Below, piece by piece: positions 26,157-37,209 of a stretch of DNA of 64,000 nt. Source of the DNA: Cupriavidus taiwanensis (GTDB lineage Bacteria; Pseudomonadota; Gammaproteobacteria; Burkholderiales; Burkholderiaceae); the NCBI RefSeq assembly GCF_900250075.1, contig NZ_LT977070.1, positions 682,001 to 746,000 of the forward strand. Reading direction: 5' to 3'. The notes beneath the pieces were generated by a model. It saw nothing but the letters and a program-made list of their open reading frames with translations, was not told where the DNA came from and searched no databases. Position numbers and translations under genes: made by a program. Numbering within the stretch: the stretch's first letter is position 1; every line of letters starts with the position of its first letter.

Positions 26157-27548
26157 ATGCCAAGACTTGTAGCGGTATCCAACCGGGTCGCAGATCCCCG
26201 CAACGTCGCCGCGGGCGGCCTGGCCGTCGCGCTGTCCGAGGCCCTGCGGCAAACCGGCGGCCTGTGGTTCGGCTGGAGCGGCAAGGCGCTGGAAACCGCC
26301 CAGGGTGGCACCCCCGGCGAAGGCGACCTGCACCTGCAGCAGGCCGGCAACGTCACGCTGGCCACCGTCGACCTGAGCCGCGAGGACCACGACGCCTACT
26401 ACCTGGGCTACAGCAACGGCGTGCTGTGGCCGGTGTTCCACTACCGGCTCGACCTGGCCGATTTCGATTCCAACTTCCTCAACGGCTACCGGCGCGTGAA
26501 CCAGCTGTTCGCGCGCAAGCTGGCGCCGCTGCTGCAGCCCGACGACATCATCTGGATCCATGACTACCACCTGATCCCGCTGGCGTCGGAACTGCGGGCG
26601 ATCGGCTGCGGGCAGAAGATCGGCTTCTTCCTGCACGTGCCGCTGCCGCCGCCGCTGATCCTTGCCGCGATCCCGCAGCACGAGTGGCTGATGCGCGCGC
26701 TGTTTGCCTACGACCTGCTCGGCTTCCAGAGCCATGCCGACGTCGAGCATTTCTCGCGCTACGTGCAGGCCGAAGCGCAGGCCGAGCCGATGGGCGAGCA
26801 TCGCTACCGCGCCTTCCACCGCACGGTGCGGGCGCAGGCGTTCCCGATCGGCATCGACGTCGACGAGTTCATGGAACTGGGGCGCGGCGAGGAAGCGCAG
26901 GAAACCTACGAGATGATGTGCGCGCAATATGCGCGCCGGCGGCTGCTGCTGGGTATCGACCGGCTCGACTATTCCAAGGGCCTGCCGCAGCGGCTCAAGG
27001 CGTTCTACCGGCTGCTGGCCGAGTATCCCGAGAACCGCTCGAGCGCGACGCTGGTGCAGATTGCCGCGCCTTCGCGCGAATCGGTCGACGCCTATGTCGA
27101 CCTGCGCCGCGAGATGGAACAGCTGAGCGGCTCGATCAACGGCGAATTCGGCGAGCTGGACTGGATGCCGGTGCGCTATATCCACCGCACGACCGCGCGC
27201 AAGCGGCTGCCCGGCTTGTGCCGCGCCAGCCGCGTGGCGCTGGTGACGCCGCTGCGCGACGGCATGAACCTGGTGGCCAAGGAATTCATCGCGGCCCAGG
27301 ATCCCGAGGATCCGGGCGTGCTGGTGCTGTCGCGCTTTGCCGGCGCCGCCGAGCAGCTGCGCGAGGCGCTGCTGGTCAATCCCTATGACACGCGCGCCAC
27401 CGCGCAGGCGATCCAGCAGGCGCTGCACATGCCGCTGGCCGAGCGCCAGCAGCGCCACCAGAAACTGCTGGAGCGCATCCGCGCGCAGGATGTGCACTGG
27501 TGGAGCCGTGAATACCTGCGCGCATTGACCGAGACCGAAGGCGCATAG
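26157..27548 (+). CDS. otsA: Trehalose-6-phosphate synthase
   Basis: A 463-residue GT20 glycosyltransferase that joins glucose from UDP-glucose to glucose 6-phosphate. Recognised segments in order are [66 protein letters not shown] and [16 protein letters not shown], which contain the donor and acceptor sites. The length is standard. It ends the trehalose block (otsB, GH15, otsA), which supplies an osmoprotectant; 85 bases separate it from the GH15 gene. Confidence 0.95.
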   Translation: MPRLVAVSNRVADPRNVAAGGLAVALSEALRQTGGLWFGWSGKALETAQGGTPGEGDLHLQQAGNVTLATVDLSREDHDAYYLGYSNGVLWPVFHYRLDLADFDSNFLNGYRRVNQLFARKLAPLLQPDDIIWIHDYHLIPLASELRAIGCGQKIGFFLHVPLPPPLILAAIPQHEWLMRALFAYDLLGFQSHADVEHFSRYVQAEAQAEPMGEHRYRAFHRTVRAQAFPIGIDVDEFMELGRGEEAQETYEMMCAQYARRRLLLGIDRLDYSKGLPQRLKAFYRLLAEYPENRSSATLVQIAAPSRESVDAYVDLRREMEQLSGSINGEFGELDWMPVRYIHRTTARKRLPGLCRASRVALVTPLRDGMNLVAKEFIAAQDPEDPGVLVLSRFAGAAEQLREALLVNPYDTRATAQAIQQALHMPLAERQQRHQKLLERIRAQDVHWWSREYLRALTETEGA

Positions 27549-27579
27549 AGTCGGCGCGTTCCGGTCGGGGAGCAAGACC

Positions 27580-27936
27580 ATGAGCGAAGAAAACCTGGCT
27601 GCGCAATCGTGCACGCCTTGCCGCGGCGGCGTGCCGCCGCTGACGCCCGACGAGGCCGAGGCCCTGCTGCAGCAGGCGCCAGGCTGGGAACTGGCCGATG
27701 GCGCGACGCGGCTCGAGCGGCGTTTCAGCTTCGGCAATTTCGCGCAGGCGCTGGCCTTCGTGACCGGCGTCGGCCAGCTGGCCGAGGCGCAGGGGCATCA
27801 TCCCGAGATCAGCTTCGGCTGGGGACATGCGACGGTGTCTTGGCGCACGAAGAAGATCAAGGGCCTGCACCGCAATGATTTCATCATGGCGGTGAAGACC
27901 AGCGAACTGGCCGAAGCGCAGCAGGGCGGCGGCTGA
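27580..27936 (+). CDS. phhB: Pterin-4a-carbinolamine dehydratase
   Basis: A 118-residue protein that dehydrates 4a-hydroxytetrahydrobiopterin, recycling the cofactor of aromatic amino-acid hydroxylases. The active-site pattern GHHPEISFGWGHATVSW, with the catalytic His residues, lies at about residues 71-87, after the helix FAQALAFVTGVGQLAEAQ. An N-terminal extension has CTPC. No phenylalanine hydroxylase gene is in the window. It is 31 bases after otsA and convergent with the CO-dehydrogenase-like operon. Confidence 0.92.
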   Translation: MSEENLAAQSCTPCRGGVPPLTPDEAEALLQQAPGWELADGATRLERRFSFGNFAQALAFVTGVGQLAEAQGHHPEISFGWGHATVSWRTKKIKGLHRNDFIMAVKTSELAEAQQGGG

Positions 27937-27953
27937 GCCGGCTTGCTTCCGTC

Positions 27954-28559
27954 TCAGCGCAGATCCGCCGGCGTATCGATATCCCGGAACGCGCCCTCGT
28001 CCTCGGTCAGGATCCGCGTCACCGGCTTGTCCTTCAGCAGCGCGCGCGCGCCTTCGTCGCCGTCCAGCGCCAGGAGGGCCTCGCGCCAGGCCGCGCCAAA
28101 GCCCACTGGATGGCCCCGCTGGCCGTTGCGCCACGGCGCGGCGATGGTGTCGGGTGTGGTGATGGTCAGCGCCACCGCGCGGATCAGTTCCATCGGCAGC
28201 CAAGGCATGTCGGCCAGCGCCACGACCCAGCCGCGCGCTTCGGGCGTTGCCGCCACGGCGGCACGCAGCGCCGCGCCCATGCCGGCTTCGGCCTCGGGCG
28301 CTTCCAGCACCCGGCAGCCGCCGCGGCGCAGTTCTTCCGCCAGCGCCGGGTTGCCGGGGCGGATCACGGCAATCGATTCGGGCAGCGCCGCTGCCAGCGT
28401 GCGGGCGCTGCGCCAGGCGACGGAGCGTCCGCCGGGCAGCAGCTCCAGCAGCTTGTTGCGCTGGCCGGCGGCATCGAAGCGGCGGCCGAAGCCCGCGGCC
28501 AGCAGGATGCCGGTGGGCAGGTCGGTGCGGAGCAGGGGAGCGTTGGGGGCGGCGGTCAT
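27954..28559 (-). CDS. MocA-like nucleotidyltransferase (molybdenum cofactor cytidylyltransferase type)
   Basis: A 201-residue NTP transferase. The N-terminal nucleotide loop GILLAAGFGRRFDAAGQRNK matches the LAAGxSxRxG-K signature, and WVVALADMPWL provides the metal-binding Asp; GHPVGFGAAWREALL and FRDIDTPADL complete the MobA/MocA pattern. In molybdenum hydroxylase operons this enzyme converts molybdopterin to its cytosine dinucleotide form. It is the last gene of the eight-gene operon and lies 19 bases after xdhC. Confidence 0.88.
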   Translation of the reverse strand: MTAAPNAPLLRTDLPTGILLAAGFGRRFDAAGQRNKLLELLPGGRSVAWRSARTLAAALPESIAVIRPGNPALAEELRRGGCRVLEAPEAEAGMGAALRAAVAATPEARGWVVALADMPWLPMELIRAVALTITTPDTIAAPWRNGQRGHPVGFGAAWREALLALDGDEGARALLKDKPVTRILTEDEGAFRDIDTPADLR

Positions 28560-28578
28560 GGCGGCACTCGCGGGGTCG

Positions 28579-29616
28579 TCAGGCAGGATCGGGCGCCACG
28601 TCGCAGCTGCTGCCGGAGCTGGCAGCCATTTCGCGCGCGGCCTTGGCGCCTTCCACCTGCAGGATGTCGGGCAGCGAGACGTGGTTCTTGGCCGCGATCA
28701 CCTCGGCCAGGATCGAGATCGCGATCTCCGGCGGCGTGCGGCTGCCGATATAGATGCCCACCGGGCCGTGCAGCCGTGCCAGCTGCAGCTCGGTCAGGTC
28801 GAACTCCTTGAGCCGTTCGCGGCGCGCCTGGTTGTTGCGGCGCGACCCCAGCGCACCCACATAGAAGGCGCGGGTGCGCAGCGCTTCCATCAGCGCCAGG
28901 TCGTCCAGCTTGGGGTCGTGCGTCAGCGCGATCACGGCGCAGCGCTCGTCCAGCTTCATGTCGGTGACGGTGTCGTCCGGCATGGTGCGTACCATGGTGA
29001 CGCCGGGGATGTCCCAGGTCTCGGTGTATTCCTCGCGCGGGTCGCACACGGTGACCTGGAAGCCCAGGCCGACCGCGATCTGGCACAGGTACTTGGACAG
29101 CTGCCCGGCGCCGATCACCAGCATGCGGTAGCGCGGGCCGTGGATGGTGAGCAGGGTCTTGCCGTCGAACGCCAGCCCGTCGGTGGCATTGGCCGGGCCC
29201 AGCGTGGCCACGCCCGTGGCCATGTCCAGCGTGCGCGCGACCAGCCGGCCGTTCTCCACGGCATCGAGCAGTTCGGCAATGCCGCTGGCCGGCTTGAGCG
29301 GCTCGGCGACCAGCTCGATGGTGCCGCCGCACGGCAGGCCAAAGCGGTGCGCTTCCTCGGCGCTGATGCCGTACTTGATCGCTTCGGGCCGGTCCGAGGT
29401 GATGCCTTGGCGGCGCACGCGGTCGATGATGTCGTCCTCGATGCAGCCGCCCGAGACCGAACCGACCACCAGGCCGTCGTCGCGCACGGCCAGCATCGCA
29501 CCCTCGGGCCGGGGCGACGATCCCCAGGTCCGCACTACCGTCACCAGCAGCACGCGGTGGCCTTGCTGCTGCCACTGCACGCTGTTCTTCAGGACTTCGA
29601 GATCCACGCTGTCCAT
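28579..29616 (-). CDS. XdhC/CoxI-family maturation factor
   Basis: A 345-residue protein. The N-terminal XdhC domain has GHRVLLVTVVRTWGSSPRPEG and SVSGGCIEDDIIDRV with the conserved Cys; the C-terminal half is a Rossmann-like domain (MLVIGAGQLSKYLCQIA, DPREEYTETWD, FYVGALGSRRNNQARRERL, GPVGIYIGSRTPPEIAISI). XdhC binds molybdenum cofactor, guards its sulfuration and delivers it to the hydroxylase. Its start overlaps the coxG-like gene by 28 bases, showing coupling. Confidence 0.93.
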   Translation of the reverse strand: MDSVDLEVLKNSVQWQQQGHRVLLVTVVRTWGSSPRPEGAMLAVRDDGLVVGSVSGGCIEDDIIDRVRRQGITSDRPEAIKYGISAEEAHRFGLPCGGTIELVAEPLKPASGIAELLDAVENGRLVARTLDMATGVATLGPANATDGLAFDGKTLLTIHGPRYRMLVIGAGQLSKYLCQIAVGLGFQVTVCDPREEYTETWDIPGVTMVRTMPDDTVTDMKLDERCAVIALTHDPKLDDLALMEALRTRAFYVGALGSRRNNQARRERLKEFDLTELQLARLHGPVGIYIGSRTPPEIAISILAEVIAAKNHVSLPDILQVEGAKAAREMAASSGSSCDVAPDPA

Positions 29617-30155
29617 GATCGTTTCCGCTTCGCTTGTTCTGTCGGTTCGTTATCGGAGTTGTCGCCGGCGGCTGCGGCGGGGGCGCCCTCGGCCGCTGGC
29701 GTGCTGTCTGTGGCGTCAGGGGTGACGGCCTCGGTGAAGCGCGCAAAGAAGGTGTCAGCCATCTTGCGTGCCGCGGCGTCCACCAGCCGCGAGCCGATCT
29801 GGGCGATCTTGCCCCCCACCTGGGCGTTGACGGTATAGGTCAGGACAGTTTCATCGCCGTCTGGTTCCAGCCGCACCCGGGCGCTGCCCTTGCCGAAGCC
29901 CGCCGCGCCACCCTGGCCGTCGAAACGGATGGTGTAGCTGTCGGGCGCCTGGATGTCTTCCAGCGCCATGCGGCCTTTGAAGCGCGCCTTGACCGGGCCC
30001 ACCGCGGCCGTCATCGCCAGCAGGTAGGCGTGGTCGCCGTCGGGCTCGATACTCTCACATCCCGGGATGCATTGCTTGAGCAGCTCGGTGTCGTTGAGCG
30101 CTTCCCATGCCACCTGCTGCGGGACCGGCAGGCGCTGGCTCTGGTTCATTTCCAT
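29589..30155 (-). CDS. coxG: CoxG-like SRPBCC protein
   Basis: A 188-residue protein. Residues 1-150 form the CoxG / SRPBCC fold (MNQSQRLPVPQQVAWEALND, LLKQCIPGCESIE, VGPVKARFKGRMAL, VGGKIAQIGSRLVDAAARKM). A Pro/Ala/Asp-rich linker leads to a basic C-terminal tail with Trp (KRKRSWTAWISKS). In CO dehydrogenase of Oligotropha, CoxG helps bring the enzyme to the membrane; the tail here could serve contact. Its start overlaps the VWA gene end by ten bases and is preceded by AAAGGAAA. Confidence 0.9.
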   Translation of the reverse strand: MEMNQSQRLPVPQQVAWEALNDTELLKQCIPGCESIEPDGDHAYLLAMTAAVGPVKARFKGRMALEDIQAPDSYTIRFDGQGGAAGFGKGSARVRLEPDGDETVLTYTVNAQVGGKIAQIGSRLVDAAARKMADTFFARFTEAVTPDATDSTPAAEGAPAAAAGDNSDNEPTEQAKRKRSWTAWISKS

Positions 30156-31402
30156 GGCGGGGTTTCCTTTCTTGGCGGGTTGGGGGCGCCGGCCCGCGCG
30201 GGCCCGCCCTGGTCGGACAGCAGGGATTCGAGTGCCAGCAGGCTATCCAGGTTGTGCGCGGGGCGCAGCGCATCGACATGCGGCAGGATCGCCTGCACGC
30301 CGCGCGCCTGCGGCGCGAATCCAGGGTAGCGCAGCAGCGGGTTGAGCCAGACGATGCGATGGGCAAAGCGGCGCAAGCGAGCCATTTCGTCGCCGAGCAG
30401 GTCGATATGCTCGTGGTCGAGCCCGTCGGTGACCAGCAGCACGGTGGCGCGGCCGGACAGCGTGCGGCGCGCCCAGTGGCGGTTGAAGCTCGCCAGCGCG
30501 GCGCCGATGCGGGTGCCGCCGGCCCAGTCGCGCACCTGGCTTGTAATCACGGCGACGGCTTCGTCGGGGTCGCGTTCGCGCAGCGAGCGGGTGATATTGG
30601 TCAGCCGCGTACCGAACAGGAACACCGACAGCCGCTCGCGCGACTGCATCAGCGCGTGGCAGAAGTACAGCACCGCGCGCGAGTACTGGCTCATCGAGCC
30701 GGAGATGTCGAGCAGCAGCACCAGCGGCGGCTTGCGCTCGGCGTGCCTGCGGAATTTCCAGCGCAGCCACTCACCGTGCTGGCGCACCGCCAGGCGCGCG
30801 CTGGCGCGCAGGTCGGCGTGCGTGCCGCAGGTGGCGGCGCGCAGCCGGCGCGTGCGCTGCAGCGCAAGGTGGGTGCGGCGGGTGCGTACCAGATGTTGCA
30901 GCGCGCGCCATTCCTGCGCGCTCAGCGTTTCGAAATCGCGCTGCGCCAGGCGTTCCTGGTCGGAGAAGGTCAGCGGCACGTGGATGCGCTCCGCCTCGGT
31001 CTGCGCCGGGCGCGACGGCATTTCCGGCTGGCGCGCGGCCAGCGCATCGGCCAGCCGGTTGCTGCGCTTCGGCGGCGGCGCGCCCGCGTCGACACGCGGC
31101 AGCAGCAGCGCGCGCAGCTTGCCTTCCCAGTCAGGGTCGCGCCAGAACAGGTCGAAGGCGGCGTCGAACAGCGGCCGCTGGTCGGGGCCGGACAGCACCA
31201 GCGCCGCCAGCGCGGCGCGCACGTCGTCGCGCCGGCCGATGTCGAGCAGGCGCAGCGCGGCCAGTGCATCGACCGCGTGCGCCGGCGACAAGGCAAAGCC
31301 GCCGTCGCGCAGCAGCCGCATGAAATGGGTGACGTTGCGCGCCAGCACCGGCAGTCCTGCATGCGGACCGCCGCTGCGCGCCGCGGCGTGCAGCATGGGC
31401 AC
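30146..31402 (-). CDS. coxE: CoxE-like VWA-domain protein
   Basis: A 418-residue protein of the CoxE family. Residues about 60-200 are the helical CoxE part; a VWA domain follows with the metal-site motif LLLDISGSMSQYS and LVTDGLDHEHIDLLGDEM. With the MoxR-type ATPase encoded just upstream it forms a chaperone pair that assembles the copper/molybdenum or molybdenum centre of the hydroxylase. The start is GTG at 31402, because GGGAGG lies seven bases upstream; an ATG two codons later is also possible. Three bases separate it from coxD. Confidence 0.9.
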   Translation of the reverse strand: MPMLHAAARSGGPHAGLPVLARNVTHFMRLLRDGGFALSPAHAVDALAALRLLDIGRRDDVRAALAALVLSGPDQRPLFDAAFDLFWRDPDWEGKLRALLLPRVDAGAPPPKRSNRLADALAARQPEMPSRPAQTEAERIHVPLTFSDQERLAQRDFETLSAQEWRALQHLVRTRRTHLALQRTRRLRAATCGTHADLRASARLAVRQHGEWLRWKFRRHAERKPPLVLLLDISGSMSQYSRAVLYFCHALMQSRERLSVFLFGTRLTNITRSLRERDPDEAVAVITSQVRDWAGGTRIGAALASFNRHWARRTLSGRATVLLVTDGLDHEHIDLLGDEMARLRRFAHRIVWLNPLLRYPGFAPQARGVQAILPHVDALRPAHNLDSLLALESLLSDQGGPARAGAPNPPRKETPPWK

Positions 31403-31405
31403 GGT

Positions 31406-32302
31406 TCAGCCTCCCGGCGCGGCGCCGGCCAGCAGTTCCGCCACGGTGGGGCCGTCGACGCGCGCCAGGTCGTCCTGGTATTTGAGCAGCACGCCCAGCG
31501 TGTCGCGCACCGATTGCGGGTCGAGCTCGGTTACACCCAGGGCCGCCAGCGCGCGGCACCAGTCGATGGCCTCGGCGATGCCGGGCGCCTTGAACAGGTC
31601 GATGCCGCGCAGCCGGTGCACGAAGTCGATGGCTTGCGCCTGCAGCGCGGCGGCGGCCTCGGGCGCGCGCGCGGCGACGATCTGCAGTTCACGGTCGCGG
31701 TCGGGATAGCCAACCCACTGGTACAGGCAGCGGCGCTTGAGCGCGTCATGGACCTCGCGCGTGCGGTTGGAGGTGATCACGATCAGCGGCGGGCGCTCGG
31801 CCCGGATCACGCCGATCTCGGGGATCGACACCTGGAATTCGGACAGCACCTCGAGCAGGAAGGCTTCGAACGGTTCGTCGGCGCGGTCGATCTCGTCGAT
31901 CAGCAGCACGCGCGGCACGCCCGGGGCGGCGGGATCGGGCAGCAGCGACTCCAGCAGCGGGCGCTTGAGCAGGTAGTCGTCGTGGTACAGCGATTGCGCC
32001 TCGGGCCGCTCGCCGCGGGCTTCGGCCAGCCGCAGGGCCATGATCTGGCGCGGGTAGTCCCATTCGTACAGGGCGCTGGCCGCGTCGAGTCCCTCATAGC
32101 ACTGCAGCCGCAGCAGGCGCGTGCCGAGCACGCCCGCCATGGCTTGCGCCAGTGCGGTCTTGCCGACGCCGGGCTCGCCTTCGAGGAACAGCGGGCGCTG
32201 CATGCGCAGCGCGAGGTAGAGCACCGTGGCGGTTTCGCGGTCGGCGAAATATTGCTGGTGTTCGAGCTGGGCGAGGGTTTGGTCGATGGAGGCGGGAAGC
32301 AT
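31406..32302 (-). CDS. coxD: MoxR-type AAA ATPase (CoxD-like)
   Basis: A 298-residue AAA+ ATPase. Walker A is GEPGVGKTALAQ (about residue 41), Walker B is RVLLIDEIDRADEPF, sensor 1 is VITSNRTREVHDALKRR, and the lid domain follows. CoxD of Oligotropha is needed to insert the sulfur and copper at the CO dehydrogenase active site; MoxR proteins generally work with a VWA partner, encoded next. The gene lies about 100 bases after the medium-subunit gene, with a palindromic repeat in the gap. Confidence 0.92.
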   Translation of the reverse strand: MLPASIDQTLAQLEHQQYFADRETATVLYLALRMQRPLFLEGEPGVGKTALAQAMAGVLGTRLLRLQCYEGLDAASALYEWDYPRQIMALRLAEARGERPEAQSLYHDDYLLKRPLLESLLPDPAAPGVPRVLLIDEIDRADEPFEAFLLEVLSEFQVSIPEIGVIRAERPPLIVITSNRTREVHDALKRRCLYQWVGYPDRDRELQIVAARAPEAAAALQAQAIDFVHRLRGIDLFKAPGIAEAIDWCRALAALGVTELDPQSVRDTLGVLLKYQDDLARVDGPTVAELLAGAAPGG

Positions 32303-32346
32303 GAAGCGTTCTGTTTGCCGACGCGCCTCGCACGCCAGCGGTTTTG

Positions 32347-32377
32347 CTCCCCTCTCTCGCCTGGCGGGAGAGGGGAG
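32347..32377. repeat. Palindromic intergenic repeat between coxM- and coxD-like genes
   Basis: CTCCCCTCTC (32347-32356) and its exact reverse complement (32368-32377) enclose TCGCC-T-GGCG, giving a long interrupted stem. A half copy of the same type of sequence (GCGGGAGAGGGGAG) occurs at about 20625-20638. In the minus-strand operon it would form an mRNA hairpin between the structural and the accessory genes. Confidence 0.75.
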
Positions 32378-32401
32378 ACAACATGCGGCAGTGAAGAAGC
32401 G

Positions 32402-33202
32402 CTACCCCTTCACCGCCGCCTCCACCGCCCTTGCCGCCAGCACCGGAATCAGATGCGCCCGGTACTCCGCCGACGCGTGCAGGTCAGTATTCAGCTTCCC
32501 CGCATCGACCTTCACCCCACGCGCCGCCTGCGTGCTGAAGTCGGCCGACAACGCCTGCTCCAGCGGCTGGCAACGGAACACGCTGTCGGCCGCCCCGGTG
32601 ACCGCCACGCGCACCGTATTGCCGGTGCGCGCCACCATCACCCCCACCAGCGCAAAGCGCGATGCCGGATTGCGGAACTTCACATAGGCCGCCTGATCCG
32701 GGATCGGGAACCGCACCGCGGTGATCAGCTCGTCGGGTTCCAGCGCGGTTTCGTAGAGGCCCTTGAAGAAGTCATCCGCCGCGATGCTGCGCCGGTCGGT
32801 GACCACGGTGGCGCCCAGCCCCAGCACGGCCGCGGGATAGCACGCCGCCGGATCATCGTTCGCCAGCGCGCCGCCGATGGTTCCCATCGCGCGCACCTGC
32901 CGGTCGCCGATGCCCCCGGCCAGCGCCGCCAGCGCCGGGATGCGCTGGCGCACCTCGGCGTTGGCTTCCACGTCGGCATGGCGCGCGGCGGCGCCGATGA
33001 CGACCTCCTTGCCTTCGACGCGGATCTCGGCCATGCCGGGAATGCGCGCGACGTCGACCAGCGTCGACGGCGATGCCAGCCGCAGCTTCATCGCCGCCAG
33101 CAGGCTCTGGCCGCCGCCGAGGAACTTGGCGTCGGGATCGGCCTTGAGTTTTTCCACCGCCGCCTTGGCATCCGCGGCGCGTTCAAAGTTGAATGCGTAC
33201 AT
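32402..33202 (-). CDS. coxM: CO-dehydrogenase-like medium subunit (FAD-binding)
   Basis: A 266-residue flavoprotein subunit of a molybdenum hydroxylase. The start at 33202 follows AAAGGAAACCGAC. FAD-binding segments are LGGGQSLLAAMKLRLASP and RAMGTIGGALANDDPAACYP (the TIGG motif), and the C-terminal CODH-FAD domain follows (RFALVGVMVA). It transfers electrons from the iron-sulfur subunit to the acceptor. It lies 26 bases after the large-subunit gene. Order on the transcript is small, large, medium, unlike the medium-small-large order of the classic cox genes. Confidence 0.92.
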   Translation of the reverse strand: MYAFNFERAADAKAAVEKLKADPDAKFLGGGQSLLAAMKLRLASPSTLVDVARIPGMAEIRVEGKEVVIGAAARHADVEANAEVRQRIPALAALAGGIGDRQVRAMGTIGGALANDDPAACYPAAVLGLGATVVTDRRSIAADDFFKGLYETALEPDELITAVRFPIPDQAAYVKFRNPASRFALVGVMVARTGNTVRVAVTGAADSVFRCQPLEQALSADFSTQAARGVKVDAGKLNTDLHASAEYRAHLIPVLAARAVEAAVKG

Positions 33203-33228
33203 GTCGGTTTCCTTTGCGGTGCGGTGGC

Positions 33229-35610
<2,382 letters not shown>

Positions 35611-35622
35611 GGCAGGTCCCCC

Positions 35623-36129
35623 TTATTCCGCGCTGGCGGCGCTGGCCGCCGTGCCCTGCATGGCCGCCTGGCCCTGCTGCACCGCACGCACGATATTGTG
35701 GTAGCCCGTGCAGCGGCACAGGTTGCCTTCCAGGTGGGCGCGGATGGTGGCGGCGTCGGCGTCGGGATGCTGCTGGACCAGCGCGGTCGCGCTCATCACC
35801 ATGCCCGGCGTGCAGAAGCCGCATTGCAGCCCGTGGCATTCGCGGAAAGCCTCCTGCATCGGGTGCAGGCCGTTGCCAACCTTGTCCCCGGCCAGTCCTT
35901 CGATGGTGGTCACGGTGGCGCCGTCCGCCTGCAGCGCCAGGATGTTGCACGACTTGACCGCCCGGCCATCCAGGTGGACCGTGCAGGCGCCGCACTGCGC
36001 GGTGTCGCAGCCGACGTGGGTGCCGGTCAGGCGCAGCTGTTCGCGCAGGAACTGGACCAGGAGGGTGTTGGGTTCTACCTGCGCGTCAACGGGCTTGCCG
36101 TTGACCGTCAGGCGGATCGGAATCGCCAT
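35623..36129 (-). CDS. coxS: CO-dehydrogenase-like small subunit ([2Fe-2S])
   Basis: A 168-residue iron-sulfur subunit. The plant-ferredoxin-type cluster is held by [13 protein letters not shown] and a later Cys in KSCNIL; the second, all-helical cluster by [10 protein letters not shown] and GNLCRCTGY. The ATG at 36129 is used because GGAG lies six bases upstream; the Met four codons earlier has no ribosome binding site. It is the first gene of the operon, whose promoter should lie between 36130 and 36448. The last 20 residues are Ala/Gln-rich. Confidence 0.94.
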   Translation of the reverse strand: MAIPIRLTVNGKPVDAQVEPNTLLVQFLREQLRLTGTHVGCDTAQCGACTVHLDGRAVKSCNILALQADGATVTTIEGLAGDKVGNGLHPMQEAFRECHGLQCGFCTPGMVMSATALVQQHPDADAATIRAHLEGNLCRCTGYHNIVRAVQQGQAAMQGTAASAASAE

Positions 36130-36448
36130 GCTTGTCTCCATGTGGGGTGGACGCGCATGACCAATTCCCAGATCCCGAAAGCAAAGCGCGGGACTGGCCA
36201 CGACGCGGTACTGCCGCTTAAGACGGCTATAGGACGGCTAATTCGTGATATTGGTGCTGCCGCTGCAACTGCGGTTGGTGCGCCAGCGAACCTTGCGGCC
36301 GGCGCATCGGCACGGCCGGCGAACGTTTGGCCGCGACAGGCTCTAACAGTTAATCACAAATCCCGCACAGGTGCCATGTGGTTTGCCCGCGCCCCGTTTG
36401 GGGCACGGCCCGCTAGAATGAGCCGCGCCACTGGCCCTGTCCCTTTAC
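36130..36448. other. Divergent intergenic region, cox-like operon / yqaA-like gene
   Basis: About 320 bases. Apart from the direct repeat it contains TAGAAT at 36414-36419, a good -10 element for the plus-strand gene but without a matching -35, and a hairpin GCCCCGTTTGGGGC at about 36391-36404. No gene is supported. Confidence 0.35.
36222..36240. promoter_or_regulatory. Direct repeat upstream of the CO-dehydrogenase-like operon
   Basis: The octamer GACGGCTA occurs at 36222-36229 and again at 36233-36240, an 11-base period, i.e. about one helical turn, 93-111 bases upstream of the coxS start. This layout is typical of tandem binding sites for an activator. No regulator gene lies in the operon. 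Confidence 0.45.
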
Positions 36449-37027
36449 ATGGAAGCCTTCTTCGACTGGCTGTTCGAAACCATTGCCTTGCCCAAGGTAG
36501 GCCTGCCCGCGATCTTCGTGGTCAGCCTGGTGTCGGCCACCTTGCTGCCGCTCGGCTCCGAGCCCGCCGTGTTCGGCTACGTCAAGCTCAATCCGCAGAT
36601 GTTCTGGCCGGCGATCCTGGTCGCCACCGCCGGCAACACGGTTGGCGGCGCGATCGACTGGTGGCTGGGCTACGCGGCCAAGCTGGCACTGGTGCGCTAC
36701 CACAAGCGGCGCCGCGCGCGCGAGCACGAGGCCGAACACCTGGAGCACCGCGCCCACGCGCGCAAGCCGCCCAAGCCCAAGCTCGATGCGCGCTACTTCC
36801 GCTGGATGCGCCGGCTGGGCCCGCCCACGCTGCTGATGTCGTGGCTACCCGGCGTTGGTGATCCATTGTGCACTTTGGCCGGCTGGCTGCGCCTGTCGTT
36901 CTGGCCCAGCCTGGCCTGGATGGCGGTCGGCAAGTTCCTGCGCTACCTGGTCATGACCGCTGGGCTGATGTGGATTCCGGACACTTTCTGGCAGAACATT
37001 GCGCACACCGTGAAGGCCTGGTTCTGA
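36449..37027 (+). CDS. YqaA/DedA-family inner membrane protein
   Basis: A 192-residue membrane protein of the SNARE-associated (DedA) superfamily, YqaA type. FVVSLVSATLLPLGSEPAVF is the first re-entrant segment and LLMSWLPGVGDPLCTLAGWLRLSF the second, with GNTVGGAIDWWLG between. A charged loop (residues about 90-118, rich in Arg, His and Lys) connects the halves. DedA-superfamily proteins include lipid-carrier flippases; YqaA itself is uncharacterised. It is followed by CCTTG-TTCCGA-CAAGG at about 37089-37104, a small hairpin. Confidence 0.88.
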   Translation: MEAFFDWLFETIALPKVGLPAIFVVSLVSATLLPLGSEPAVFGYVKLNPQMFWPAILVATAGNTVGGAIDWWLGYAAKLALVRYHKRRRAREHEAEHLEHRAHARKPPKPKLDARYFRWMRRLGPPTLLMSWLPGVGDPLCTLAGWLRLSFWPSLAWMAVGKFLRYLVMTAGLMWIPDTFWQNIAHTVKAWF

Positions 37028-37209
37028 TTCCGGCGCGGCTTCGGGACCGTCTTGCGGGGCGCATCGGGCGCCCGGACAGTCGCTAATCCCTTGTTCCGAC
37101 AAGGATTCCGTCATGCTGCGGTGCGGCGAAAGCAGGGCTTGCAGTACAATCGCCCTTTACTGAACGATTCGCGCACTGTCCCCGTGCGCAGCAGGAAGCG
37201 GTCCCCCCA

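Noticed and set aside
23913..27737. Long minus-strand open frame opposite otsB, GH15 and otsA
   Set aside because: The plus-strand genes carry full catalytic motifs; the antisense frame is a composition artefact of GC-rich codons.
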